Below the pieces are notes generated by a model, which was given only the letters and a program-made list of their open reading frames with translations, did no database searches and was not told where the DNA came from. This document shows, one piece after another, positions 32,797 through 44,278 of a DNA stretch of 64,000 nt. Both the position numbers and the translations under genes were made by a program. Within the stretch, counting starts at the first letter, position 1; the number at the start of each line of letters is the position of its first letter. The DNA is taken from assembly GCF_040712315.1 (NCBI RefSeq), contig NC_134013.1:9397001-9461000 (forward strand). Direction: 5' to 3'. Origin of the DNA: Castanea sativa. Taxonomy: Eukaryota; Streptophyta; Magnoliopsida; Fagales; Fagaceae.

Positions 32797-32810
32797 TAAT
32801 CACGTGATTA
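32797..32810. promoter_or_regulatory. Palindromic G-box TAATCACGTGATTA upstream of DFR
   Basis: A perfect 14-bp palindrome centred on CACGTG, 190 bp before the DFR ATG. Likely a bHLH or bZIP dimer site; function is inferred. Confidence 0.55.
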
Positions 32811-32872
32811 GCTGTGCGACAAAAAATGTGTTAGCTTCCATAGTAAACAAGGCATAGGTTACTATTTATAGT

Positions 32873-32880
32873 CAAGCATT
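32873..32880 (+). promoter_or_regulatory. TATA box of DFR
   Basis: TATTTATA lies 120 bp before the ATG at 33000, a reasonable distance for a plant core promoter. No TATA match of similar quality was noted nearer the start codon. Confidence 0.55.
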
Positions 32881-32999
32881 GCAAGACCCCCAAACACCAT
32901 TATCGGCGTTAATATTTTATTTTCATTACAGTATAGTCTCACTCTCTTAAGTCTCCTTCCCTTATACTTTAACTTTCCAAACAAGTAAAGAGAATTAAC

Positions 33000-35900
33000 A
33001 TGGGTTCAGAGGGTGAGACTGTTTGTGTCACTGGTGCTGCCGGATTCATAGGATCATGGCTGGTCATGAGACTCCTAGAGCGTGGTTACACTGTCAGAGC
33101 CACCGTGAGAGACCCAGGTCTGGTTTTGTATTTCTTTTCTCAGTTATTACCACAACTTTTTCGATTCTAATGGAATCCACCGTGAGTAATAAACAATTAA
33201 ATTAACTTATTACTTTTTCTCAATCACTCGCACAGACATCAAGTACTCGTGACAGGAACATAAAAAGTCTTATTATTCTTACTGATTTTTGTTTGGTTGT
33301 GGTGGGTTGCAGAGAACTTGAAGAAGGTAAAGCATTTGATAGATTTGCCTAAGGCATCGACGCACCTGACACTGTGGAAGGCTGACCTGAATGAAGAGGG
33401 CAGCTTTGATGAAGCAATTAAAGGGTGCACTGGTGTTTTCCATGTGGCCACTCCCATGGACTTTGAGTCCAAGGACCCTGAGGTAAGGTTTTTGGTGTTG
33501 ACCTCAAAAACAAATATGATACAAGAAACAATGACTTTGCTTGTTGCTTTTTGTTTCTTTTCCTGCACTTATCAAATATTGATATAAAAGGCATGGTCAA
33601 TCTTTGTATCTGAAAAGAAAACTATCAATATGTTAATTTGTTTGTGTGTGTTGGATTTATTTTCGTAATTAAGCAGTGATAATTGGAGTGTCTAGCAGCT
33701 GTGTGGCCGGAATTTAGGATGTAGAAACTCGAAAGTTAGGCCGGAATGAATGGGAGAAAAAAAAAGTCATACTCTCGTCTGTTGCTATCACCAATAAGGC
33801 AATAATGTTAAGTGTGCTTTTGGATTGGGTGTTTTGCCCAATCCGCGTGTTGCGTTTTTTTAGTTGGTTTTATAGTTACTGATCGAGTATCACTCAACTC
33901 ACTTTTTTACAGATTTTTAGGTAAATTTGAGTCCCATAATATTATTCATACTTTTAAAAATTATTTTGTTATAGTATTTTCAGTAATAATTTTTTAGTTT
34001 TCAACAAATAAAAGATATCCAAACACACGTTAAGTATCCGTTTGGATAGTGCTGAAAAGCAGTGCGTCTACGTTTCACATTTACTTCTTCTTTTCTTTTT
34101 TTTTGAAAAGAGCGTTTCACGTTTTCAAATATCATATTATGTTTTTTCAATGGGTCTCGTGCACTGTTTACGGGACCCGCAAGTACTTTATTAAAAAAAA
34201 ACTTTAAAAATTGGTCCCAGAATATTATTTACACATTTAAAAATTATTTTGTTATAGTGTTTTCAGTTTTTAATTTTTAGCAAAATAAGCGGTATTCAAA
34301 TAGACTCTAAGTGTATATCTATAATTCTCGTGTACTTTTAATATGGGCCTCATAGTGTACTTTGATAAATCGCATGTCCTTTTAAAATGGGCTTCACAGT
34401 GTACTTTGATAAATTGCATGTTCTTGTAACATGATTTGCTCACGTAGAGAGTTGTGTGTGATAGAGGTGCATTATCACATAAACCTATCATCGCATTTGT
34501 ACCACTTATAACTTGTCATATAAGCAAGCTGTTGCACAAATTGTATCATTTTAAGTTGTCTTAGCATTACTTAAAAGAAAAATACTACACAACAAACAGC
34601 GACAATAAGTGTTTAGGCGATCAAAGATTTGACAAATGCATTTCACAAGTTGTTTTATTAGGTAGTGGACTGGTGGGCCAAATGAAAATTAAGAAGAAGA
34701 AAAAAGAATTGTTAATATTAATAACTCAATTGCAATGAAAAATTTTGTGTCTATAATATTATTCATATAAAAATGTTAAATTAATTAATATTTATTAAAT
34801 AAAACTTACAAATTGATGTGATAAGAAACGGCGTGGTTCAACCACTTAATAATTATTAAACTTTTAAATTGCTTTTTTTGTGATGGGAATGCTAAAATTA
34901 TTACAAATTTTACATCTTAAATTTACAAACTGCCGTATCAATGAATGTGATTAGTAGGTTTCAACTATCTAATAAATGAATGAATTGTTTTATGGTGATT
35001 GGTGACACACCAGTTTGTAAATTTTGTGTAATAAATTTTTTAGAATCCCTAGAATCACTTTTTTTGTGATTAGTTTGTAAGTTCTATGCAATAAATTTTT
35101 TAGTATGCCTACCCTAGCTAATTAACAAATTGTATTAATCATTCCAATAATAAGGGTGGTCAAATGGTAAAAATACAATAACTTTTTTTCTTTTTACATA
35201 AACCTTATAAATGTATAATTTTTTTTATTCATACGATAAAGTAGTAATAAAGAAATTTATTTATTTGGTTATTAACATGGAATGGGTCATATTTTTTGTC
35301 ATATTAGTTTTTTATAACTAAAAAAAAAAATGCTCTATAAAATAATAGGAAATATGTTTGGTTGGATTAGAGGGGATTTAAAAAGAGAGGATCACCACAC
35401 ACACACACACACAACAACAACCAAAAAAAAAAGAACGGAAATGTGAACACTCAGACGATCACCCTATTTTTCTATACTGTTGAAGAGGAGCACCCAAAAA
35501 AACCAGTAATAAGTGCCATTTAAAACCCATTGGCACATGAATTTCCAACTTTTTGACCTACACCTACTCTACATTCATTCAATTTTGAATATTTGCATTG
35601 CAGAATGAAGTGATAAAGCCAACCATAAATGGTGTGTTAAGCATCATGAAAGCTTGTGTCAATGCAAAAACTGTTCGAAGACTAGTATTCACATCCTCTG
35701 CAGGAACTGTCAATGTTGAAGAACACATAAAGCCCGTTTATGATGAAAATTGCTGGACTGATGTTGAATTTGTCCGGAAGAAAAAGATGACTGGATGGGT
35801 TAGCATTCATTTCATTTCGTTTTGTCTCTCTTTTGTTATATTTATAAATTTTCCCTTAAAGATACCATTGTTCTGGTTTGTATCTAATTTTGTTTGGCAA

Positions 35901-36858
35901 ACTTAGTGATGAATGATATGAGTAATTCTTCTGTGTTCAGATGTATTTCGTGTCCAAGACACTTGCTGAACAAGCCGCATGGAAGTTTGCCAAAGAAAAC
36001 AATTTGGATTTCATCAGTATTATACCACCACTTGTGGTTGGTCCATTTATCATGTCATCAATGCCACCAAGTCTTATAACCGGACTTTCTCCTATCACTG
36101 GTACATATTGCTATTGCCATTGTGACATTGTACTACAATCATGAAACTTAATTACTTAACCTATATAAAATCTACCTAAAATTCTTTAGGTGTTGGTTAA
36201 ATTCAATTATATGACTGCATTGGCCAATGAATCCCATACTCTGTGCTATGTTAGTCAATGCAACCACGTACATGGTTTAATTTAATTTGAAAACATAAAG
36301 AACAATACCTAAATGACTCTAGCTAAATTTTGCTATAAAGACTAACCTGTTTAATTACAGGTAATGAAGCTCATTACTCGATCATAAAGCAAGGCCAATT
36401 TGTTCACTTGGATGACCTCGTGAATTCTCATATATATTTGTATGAGAATCCAAAGGCAGAGGGAAGGTATATATGCTCCCGGACGGATGCTACCATTCAT
36501 GACATTGCAAAACTGCTTCGAGAAAATTTTCCAGAGTATAATGTTCCTACAAAGTAAGCACTTTTTAATTCTCACGGTATTTGACATTTTGCAAACATTA
36601 TTTTTCTTCTTAATTTATGTTATCTGGTACAACTATGAGCTTGGCCATTGAGACAATTAAGCATTGATTCTCAGGTTCAAAGGTATCGATGACAACTTGG
36701 AGACTGTCAGTTTCTCTTCCAAAAAGCTTAAGGACTTGGGGTTTGAGTTCAAATACAACTTGGAGGAAATGTTTGTAGGAGCTGTTGAAACATGCCGAGC
36801 CAAGGGATTGCTTCCTGCTGCTGGTGAAAACAATGTCAATGGCACGAAAAAAGATTGA
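33000..36858 (+). CDS. DFR: Dihydroflavonol 4-reductase (intact, six exons)
   Basis: DFR reduces dihydroflavonols to leucoanthocyanidins with NADPH, the committed step to anthocyanins and condensed tannins; it is cytosolic or ER-associated. Exons: 33000-33117, 33313-33482, 35604-35798, 35941-36100, 36361-36553 and 36675-36858. They give 340 codons (339 aa) with GT-AG introns, the usual DFR length. The N-terminus holds the Rossmann motif [12 protein letters not shown] (residues 10-21). The catalytic triad falls at Ser128, Tyr163 and Lys167 (TSSAG, YFVSK). Asn133 in GTVNVEE is the substrate-specificity position, so this is an Asn-type DFR. Intron 2 is long (2121 bp) and holds MITE debris. Two G-boxes and a TATA lie upstream. 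The tandem copy at 21783 is broken, so this is the only functional one here. Confidence 0.95.
34034..34310. mobile_element. Degenerate MITE in DFR intron 2
   Basis: Begins GTATCCGTTTGGATAGTGCT and ends GCGGTATTCAAATAGACTC, with internal TGCACTGTTTACGGGACCC. Same family as 22366-22555. Confidence 0.55.
34335..34425 (+). repeat. Two tandem 44-bp units in DFR intron 2
   Basis: The unit CTTTTAA..GTGTACTTTGATAAAT..GCATGT begins at 34335 and again at 34379. Confidence 0.8.
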
Positions 36859-36918
36859 AAATTGTTAGTTTCTTGCGTGATTCATGTGGCGTGGCTTAAA
36901 TATGTGCACAAGTTATAA

Positions 36919-36924
36919 AATAAA
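36919..36924 (+). terminator. Poly(A) signal of DFR
   Basis: AATAAA 61 bp after the stop codon. Confidence 0.5.
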
Positions 36925-37321
36925 TGTATTTCTATCTAATGAATGAGAGCTATCCGCTAATGTGATTCCCAAATTTTACTATATACTTTTACTAGTGGTG
37001 TATCTTTTTTTTGGTTCAATGGAGGGCTCTGGGCTCTAAGTTGACCTACCCAAAAAAGGAAGTGTCTTTCTATGAAGATTTGATTGGTAAATACCTTTCT
37101 TCATTTGTAATTTGTAAGCAAAATCGAAAAAAAAAATCAATAAATTGTTACTGAAAAATAACAATAGATACTACAAATTAAGTATCAATTATTTCAAAAA
37201 CTAGCTCCGTTTGTTTCAATAGAAAATCTTGTGTAAAGATAGTTTTTCTTATTTTTCAGTATTTGGTAGCATAAAAAAAGATGAGTCAAAGGAAAACTAT
37301 CTTTGGTCAACATAAAAAATA

Positions 37322-37501
37322 GAGAGGTGTTACGTCCACAACATTTTTACAACAAATCATAGGTGGTTAGTTGTTATTGGTTCAAATTTGAACCTAACAC
37401 TAAGATTACTTTTTTACCCCAACAATAACAACCAGTAACATCCTGCCACTTAGGATTTGTTGTAAAAATGTTGTGAAAATGTTGTGGACATATCATTTCT
37501 C
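37322..37501. mobile_element. 180-bp Mutator-like foldback MITE
   Basis: Perfect 9-bp flank TAAAAAATA at 37313-37321 and 37502-37510. The ends GAGAGGTGTTACGTCCACAAC and GTTGTGGACATATCATTTCTC are inverted, and the next block (ACATTTTTACAACAAAT) also pairs with its counterpart. No coding capacity. Confidence 0.8.
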
Positions 37502-37510
37502 TAAAAAATA

Positions 37511-39639
37511 TGGGTTATTTTTGAAGATTGTTTTCCATTAAATTTTTTTGAAAAACAACTCTATCTCACAGCAAGCTAAATAAGGGAAATTAGGAGGTTA
37601 TTTTTTCAACTCATTTAAAGTTACTACCAAACATTGGAAAATGAAATAGTTTTATAGAAAATGCTATTTAGAAAATAACTCATTTTCCTAAAAAACATCA
37701 TTGTTGAAACAAACAGAGCGTAAGACCTCTTAGTAATTTGCAAACTTTACCTAAAAATTAAGGTCAGTATTACTATTAGTATTTTCTACAAAGACCAAGC
37801 TATACCCAAGGAATTTTTTTTTTTTTGCTTAATATTCTATACCCAAGTGACTATAAAGTTTTTCATTCAATCCTCAACCACCAGGCGCCACAACTATGGT
37901 GTGTGCGAGTGTTGGATGAATTAAATTGTATCATCCTCTGTTCTTTCTTGGACCACTAGTCCAGCAAAACCAACGGTCAAGTTCATATAGAAATAATGAT
38001 TTCCAAGTAGTTCTTAGTTCTTACTCCTTAACACTCTCACCCCCTGTTTTTTGGGAGGGGAGGAGGAGGCAAGTCATATCCATCAAGCCGTCACCTTTAT
38101 TGAAGCTAAACTTTGTCTATCAGAAGGATAAGCCTAGCATTGTGGCAGACAGCAGTGGAGAAGACTGAAAGTGCAAGACTCAGGGGATTGGAAACACTGT
38201 TCACAGCTTCTGCATAAACGACAGTAGTTTAAGAAGTTTGTATCTGTACTAGTTGTAGTTTAGGGAAATGCTATACTTAGTTAGTTTAATATAGACACGT
38301 GTAGCTTACTGATTGGTTATTATTCTTAGATCCGTATTTGGTGGATTGTTAGATAGTTAGTCTCTGGTTTTGTATATAAACCATCTGATGTAATTTCTTA
38401 TTCAAAAATGATCAGCATTTTATAGTTGTTAACAAGCTTTAACATGTGTACAATCAAATTCTTACCATTTTAGCTAGGGATGAGACTCTAATATTGAGTG
38501 GCACTTTTTTTTTTCTTTTTCTATTTTATAAAAATAAGTGATACAAACTTTGGGAAGTGGGGGGAGAATCAGGATGAAAATTCTTGATAGTTGATACTAT
38601 GGACGTAAGATTTGGTGAAAATTTAACGAATAAAGATGGATATGATTTATTGTTTTTCACATCATGGTTTATAGGAGGAATCAATAGCGGTATCCATGAT
38701 ACCGTGAATGTACCATTTGGTAAAATTTAAACAAATAAAGATGGACTAGGGTGGAATCCCATAGATAAAAGCAATAAAATAATTTTATAGTTTTTCGCAT
38801 ATATAGGAGGGATCAACGGTGGTATGCATCTTGTCCTTTAAAGTGATTTGGGTTTTTCTTAATAAAATAAATAGATATATACGAGAGCCACTTACCTCTA
38901 GTACATTTTTAACTTAAATTTTCTTTTGTTTTAATAAAAAATTGTCACATCATTTACTAACTATTTTTTTTTTTTAGAATCATCTACTAACTAAATAAAA
39001 TGTGGAGATTAAATCTACTATCACTTGCTATTGTATATTTAAAACAAAAAGACATATCTAATTAAAAAAGTATTGAAAATTAGTCAAACCCGACGAAAGC
39101 AATGATTTATACTTTTTGACATCATGGTGTATAGAAGGGATCGAATATTGGATACAAACCCCCAACAAGACTAAGCATATTGACTTAACAAGTTATACAG
39201 CAAATATGCCACTCAAAAAATAAAAAATGTCTTTAATCTGTTGGGTTTTATTCAAGTCACAAGTAAACTAGTTTTTTTTTTTTTTTGAAAGCGTTATTTA
39301 AATTTAATTTGAAACTTAAAAATGTTTTTTCCCCTTGTCATGCTTTTGCAATTGTTACTATAAAGTAATCCCCTTAATTATAAAGATTTTCTCAGTTTAT
39401 TTAATGAATTTTTTCAGGCAATATAGTTAACCTTGACATTAAGCATTTGATTTACCATATCTTAGCGTGATTATATATTTATATACAATATAGTACAATG
39501 GATACGAATTGAATTTGGAACCTTTGGAATGTACAATATAGTACAATGGATATAAATTAGATTTGAAATCCTTGGAATCATGTTCCAGACCTATAAGCCC
39601 ACCACCTAGTACTCCTGTAAGGCTTATTTCAACCTGAAG
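37511..39639. other. Gene-poor spacer 3' of DFR
   Basis: No gene recognised. An 80-codon ORF at 37926-38168 has no domain I know. Positions about 38260-38430 look like a copia LTR promoter region (TATATAAACC, then TTCAAAAATGATCAGCA), without clear ends. A 48-bp tandem duplication (ACAATATAGTACAATGGATA) occurs at 39485 and 39533. Confidence 0.45.
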
Positions 39640-39661
39640 ATTAAGATATCACCAAATAGCA

Positions 39662-40042
39662 ATGACAGACCCTCTACACCAACACAACGTTCAAGTGAAG
39701 AAGAAGACGACGAGTTGCAGTGGAGCGTCAAGAAATTCAAGGATAGTAATGGTGCGAGGAATTTCACTCAGCCCAAGACTCTCGTTTCCTATAGAGATAC
39801 GCTTCTGGGGGACATCCCAGGTGCATATGAGCAAGCTTTCAGTTTTGAGAGGAACTGGGATGATAACTATGAGTCAGATACGGATTTGGAGCCGCTGATA
39901 GAAGGCATGGTTGAGGTCAAACTCTCCAAGGAAACTTTCTCTCGTATCAAAGCACCATGGTCCAAAGCTTTGATAGTGAAAGTATATGGTAGGATTGTGG
40001 GTTTCAACTACCTTACTTTCAAAATCAATACTTTATGGAAAC
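39662..40042 (+). pseudogene. LINE ORF1, first part (DUF4283 start)
   Basis: The frame giving SSEEEDELQWSVKKFKDSN and then FSRIKAPWSKALIVKVYGR and IVGFNYLTFKINTLWK is the start of the DUF4283 domain, found in ORF1 nucleic-acid-binding proteins of plant LINEs. The ATG at 39662 is in another frame, so a frameshift lies near the start. The protein is cut at TTTATGGAAAC by the gypsy insertion and resumes at 45443. Confidence 0.8.
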
Positions 40043-40619
40043 TGATGATGCCGAAAAAATCACCAGTAAGCTACACACACTCCCAAATCAAAACAACACA
40101 TGCAAAACAAAAAAAGAAGACCTAGCAAAGAGCACCAGTGTGGTGCCGGCCACAAACCTTCCGAAGGTCAAGTTAGAGTTTTTTCACAACCCTAAAGTGC
40201 CAGAGTCGAGTTAATAATGCGTACCTTAATGAACGAGGGTTTTGGGGTATTTATATTGGTGTAGGGTTATCATCCATGCCTTGGCCAGGAAACCCTTTCC
40301 TTTTAGGATAACACCTCTTCGATTCTGCATACCTTATAGAGTTCTTTTCCTTATAGGAGTCTTTTGATTATGGTGAAACGTGTAGAACTCTCTTTATTCA
40401 CGTTTGTGTGGAGATCAAGCATAGCTATATTAGACTTATCGCGAGACGCAAGTTGATTTCGGTTAGGGATCCTTAAAGCTTAATCAATACCAACGGAGGC
40501 CAAATGTTACAACCGTTCACTACGTGTCCTTTTAACATTGACTCGTCGACCATCCACATGTCAATACCATACCATCATGTTTCACGAAGTGATATCCGTC
40601 TCCTATTTTATCCTCTTCA
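40043..40619 (-). repeat. 3' LTR of the Tat-type element (full)
   Basis: 577 bp, TG...CA in + orientation (TGATGATGCCG to CCTCTTCA). From 40388 on it matches 45207-45442 closely, including GACTTATCGCGAGA and CTTAATCAATACCAACGGAG-type blocks. The adjoining GAGTGAGGGGGCAAC on the minus strand (about 40620-40636) is a plausible polypurine tract. Confidence 0.75.
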
Positions 40620-41050
40620 GTTGCCCCCTCACTCCTTGAATCCGTCACTACAAACTAGATGGACTCATGGAGTGGCAGTCTTCCTTTCTCATGGTAACCT
40701 ATCAAGCCAGACGGGCTAGGATTATTTATGACAAAGGACACGCGGCCTTCATCTATTAGCTGTTCACTCTAAGCGAGGTGTCCCTTCGTATTCTGTGCCC
40801 TTTGCTCTATAAAAGCTTGCCTTCTCTTTCTTCATTCTCACCTCCTTATATAAATTTTGCAATCGGAGTGCCACCGTCGTTTATTTTGCGCACTTGTACC
40901 GTCCTGCTAATCTCTCTGTCGTCTCCTATTGTTTGATTTCAATCCGGTATGTATTTCACTGAACTTTTTCTTCTCTTTTTTTTTTTTTTTAAATCCACGC
41001 ACTTTCTGTAAATCCGTCGGCGTCTTAGGTTTGACCGTCATATGTAGGTA

Positions 41051-42610
41051 ATGTCTAGTGCGCCGAGTAATCATTCGTTTGTTCGCGACGGGGCGGGCTA
41101 CAATGAAGGATTCCCGTCAAGTCAAAAAGACCCTGACACTTCAAGTGAAGAAATGAATCCGTCCGCTACTTTTCCCTCCTCATATGACGAAGGTTTGGAG
41201 TCAGATAGTTCAAAGGAAACATCAAGTGATGGCCTAGATGGCGTCGATCCCCCCATTCAATCTGTAATTGGCCCTAACGGCCTTAGGGAGTTCGTAATGC
41301 TACCCCTGTGGACGGTCAATGATTTTAGGTCCACAGTCAAAGAATCTCATTTCAAAACTATTAGGGCCAAGTACTAGATTCCTGACAACATTCGTCTCCG
41401 TCTCCCCTATAAATCCGAGAAATGTTACTATAAGGGTGTTGAAGGTATTGGGGTTTATGAGCAAATGCTAAAGGCAAGGCTCAGATTTCCTCTGAGCTCT
41501 CTCCACCGTCTACTCCTTCAATACCTAGGTCTATCCGTCGCACAAATCTCCCCAAATGCCTGGAGGGTTTTCATAGGCGTGGAGGTCTTGTACGGGGCCA
41601 TGTCAGACGGTGCACGAAGGCTGACGGTGGAAGAATTTTTTTCACTACTACCGTCCCACTGAGATCACATAGTCAAAAAGCATGTATAGTTTCGTAGCTA
41701 GTAGCCCGTTGTTGAGGCTCGTGCGTGATACACCCGACTCTAATAGGGACTGGAAGAGTAGGTATTTTTTCATGGAAGGGGACGAGTGGATGTGTCGTCC
41801 AGGGGATAACAAATATATGCCCGTCGACACCACATGGGACATAATGCCTCTGTCGGGTATGCACTTAGTTTAGTTCCTGTGTGTGCTCAAACCTTGCCTT
41901 TATTTTTTGTAAGTTACTCTAAACGTCTTCTTTTGCAGCTCAAGACCGTTTGCAAGTTTCTTTGGAGCAGTGGAGCTTTTTGGAGAGGATCTTTAATAAG
42001 ACCAAGCTCGAAGAGAGGACGTGGCAAAATTAGTCACCCTTGACACACTCCACTAGTATTGTGAAGGCCCCGAAACCAACTTCAGCCGCCCGTCGTTACG
42101 ATAATAGAGTTCGCAAACGTAAGCCTGTCATTAAACGCTTTTAGTTTCTTTTACTCATACTTTTTTAACGCTGCACATTCGTCTTCTCTTTGCAGAAATG
42201 GACGCTGCCAAAAGAAGAGCCTTTATCAAGCAACAAGCGGCTAAGAAGAAACAGGAGGCCAGTCAACAGATTAAGGGGACGGGTTCATCCGTTCTGTCCA
42301 AACAGAAGCAACCGGAGAAAATGGACCGTCAGCAAAAGAAGCAGAAAACAACCCCTGAGCCCGTCGTAGCGCTGGAAGCCGAGACCAAAAGGATGGTCAC
42401 CCCCATGGGGCATGAAAAGGGTAAAGGTTTGATGAAAGGTCCAGCTCCTGCTAGTGAGAAACCACCCGTCCTTCTGCAAGAAGATTCTGAGTATGCCTTA
42501 GAAAAACTATCGTCTATCATGACTGTTAACGACTATGAGGACCTCGGTAACCATGCTACAGAGGCAATGGGAGAGACGAGTCTTTTTACCATTGCTCAGG
42601 TATTTTAAAC
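41051..42610 (+). pseudogene. Antisense additional ORF of the Tat element (Transposase_28-like), 5' part
   Basis: This runs opposite to the element's pol. It begins MSSAPSNHSFVRDGAGYNEG, with an acidic Ser/Glu-rich stretch, then a single in-frame TAG (41375-41377). It continues IPDNIRLRLPYKSEK and VYEQMLKARLRFPLSSLHR, then YLGLSVAQISPNAWRVF, which resembles the Pfam 'putative gypsy type transposon' domain. Further exons encode NRDWKSRYFFMEGDEW (41682-41870) and a Lys-rich region MDAAKRRAFIKQQAAKKKQE (42198-42608). Introns with GT..AG edges are plausible between them. The in-frame stop means it is probably dead. Confidence 0.6.
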
Positions 42611-42681
42611 CCGTCCTCAACCTTGAACCCGTCCTTTCTTATCCGTCATTTTTATCATATTCATTTTGACTTTGCTTTCAG

Positions 42682-43080
42682 GCCATGTTGATGATGAAGG
42701 GGCTGATGGGTCGTTGTCTGAATCATGAGACAACCTTGGACCGTCTCAGGAAGAAGAATAAGTTGATGGAGGACGAGCTTCATGATCTGAAGGCCTAGAA
42801 GATCAACATGGAGAGAAAACTCACCTGCTCTGAGCAAGTCAGAGGAGAGCTAGAGAGGCAGACGAAGCAGCTGACACAAATCTTGAAGGATAAAGAAAAG
42901 GAGGTGACGGACACTAGGAATCAGATCCGTGAAGCCCAATACGGGAGTATCGTGACTCCGACCTTCTTTTAGCAGAACTTGGGAGCTCCTTTGCTGAAGG
43001 ATTTGATGATGCCCTCCGTCAAGTCAAGGCCTCCTATCCAAATCTAGACGTGTCCCATGTCTCCATAGACGTCTAAGGGC
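42682..43080 (+). pseudogene. Antisense additional ORF, coiled-coil 3' part
   Basis: After CTTTCAG at 42676-42682 the frame AMLMMKGLMGRCLNHETTLD, RLRKKNKLMEDELHDLKA continues from the exon ending at TIAQ. A TAG follows and the frame continues as KINMERKLTCSEQVRGELE and RQTKQLTQILKDKEKEV. Heptad-like Leu spacing suggests a coiled coil, as in other members. Two or more stops are present. Confidence 0.5.
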
Positions 43081-43484
43081 AGACATTAGCCCACTCTATC
43101 CATTCAGAGAGTACAGAAGATTTGTTTGCTGTTAATGCTCTTGTGGACGAAGGCTAGACTCCTGCTCAAGTTCAACCAAACGATGATCAGAAACTTGAAA
43201 GCACTCCCCCCCAGCATCATCAGTAGTTTTTTTTTTTTTTTTTAAATGTTAAGGACAGCTTTTAACCATCGTAATTTGTTTGTGGACATAATTCCTCTTG
43301 TAGGATTTAACTAGCTTATTTGCTTGTTTTTATCCGTCGTGCATTTTTTTAATTTATGGCTCGTACAATAGATAATCTAATCATGTCGCACAGGTCCGTC
43401 CAAATGTGAACTTTTATATACGATTAAGTCATCTTTTACCTGTAAGGTCTGTCCATCTCACAATTTGACTCATACATTTCATCC

Positions 43485-44103
43485 TTGAGAGGATGATCCG
43501 TCCACTTTTTAGACTCACATATTCATCCTTAAGAGGATGATCCGTCCATTTTGTGGACATGTACATTGCATTCTGGATAGGATGATCCGTCTACTGCGTG
43601 GTTTTGGTAGGTTTTCATTCCTCTTGGGATGATCCGTCCATTTTGTGGACTTCTTAGATTTTCAATCTTCTTGGATGATCCGTCCACTTTGTGGACTTGG
43701 TTGATTTTCATCCTTCCTGGATGATCCGTCTACTTTGTGGACTAGATAGGTTTTCATCCTTCTTGGATGATCCGTCCACTATGTGGACTTGTTATGTTTC
43801 ATCCTTCTTGGATGATACGTCCGTTTTGTGGACTTGTTAGATTTTCATCTTTTTGGATGATCCGTCCACTTTGTGGACTTGTTAGATTTTCATCCTTCTT
43901 GGATGATCCATCCACTTTGTTGACTAGATAGGTTTTCATCCTTCTTGGATAATCCGTCCGCTTTCATTCTTTTAGATGATCCGTCCACTATGTGGACTTA
44001 ACACATGTTCATCCTTTTTGGATGATCCGTCCACTGTGTGGACTTAACACATTCTCATCCTTTTTTGGATGATCCATCCACTGTGTGGACTTGGTAGATT
44101 TTG
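43485..44103 (-). repeat. Tandem array of about 14 units of about 45 bp between pol and 3' LTR
   Basis: GGATGATCCGTCCACTTTGT-type units recur near 43494, 43539, 43582, 43630, 43673, 43719, 43764, 43811, 43856, 43903, 43948, 43976, 44020 and 44067. Most units carry two inverted repeats: TCATCC(N5)GGATGA and GTCCAC(N3)GTGGAC. A 3' array of this kind is typical of Tat/Ogre elements. Confidence 0.88.
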
Positions 44104-44278
44104 AGCAAAACATATTCCATACGTTCTGAATAAAACTCCTCTTATTATAACGGACTGGCAGACTATATTGTTCATAGAAAATTAAATAAAACTTTGGCTT
44201 TAGGAAGTAAAAATTATGACTATCTAAAAATAAACTGGAAATGAGGAGGTAGATATTGCTGTTGTCTTTGCCCTTTGT

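Noticed and set aside
33000..36858. Anthocyanidin reductase or cinnamoyl-CoA reductase instead of DFR
   Set aside because: The six-exon layout, GTVNVEE with Asn133, the YFVSK context and the C-terminal sequence all match DFR rather than these relatives.
43485..44103. Regularly spaced repeats as a possible CRISPR array
   Set aside because: There are no unique spacers: the whole unit repeats with drift, it lies inside a plant gypsy element, and no cas genes exist here.
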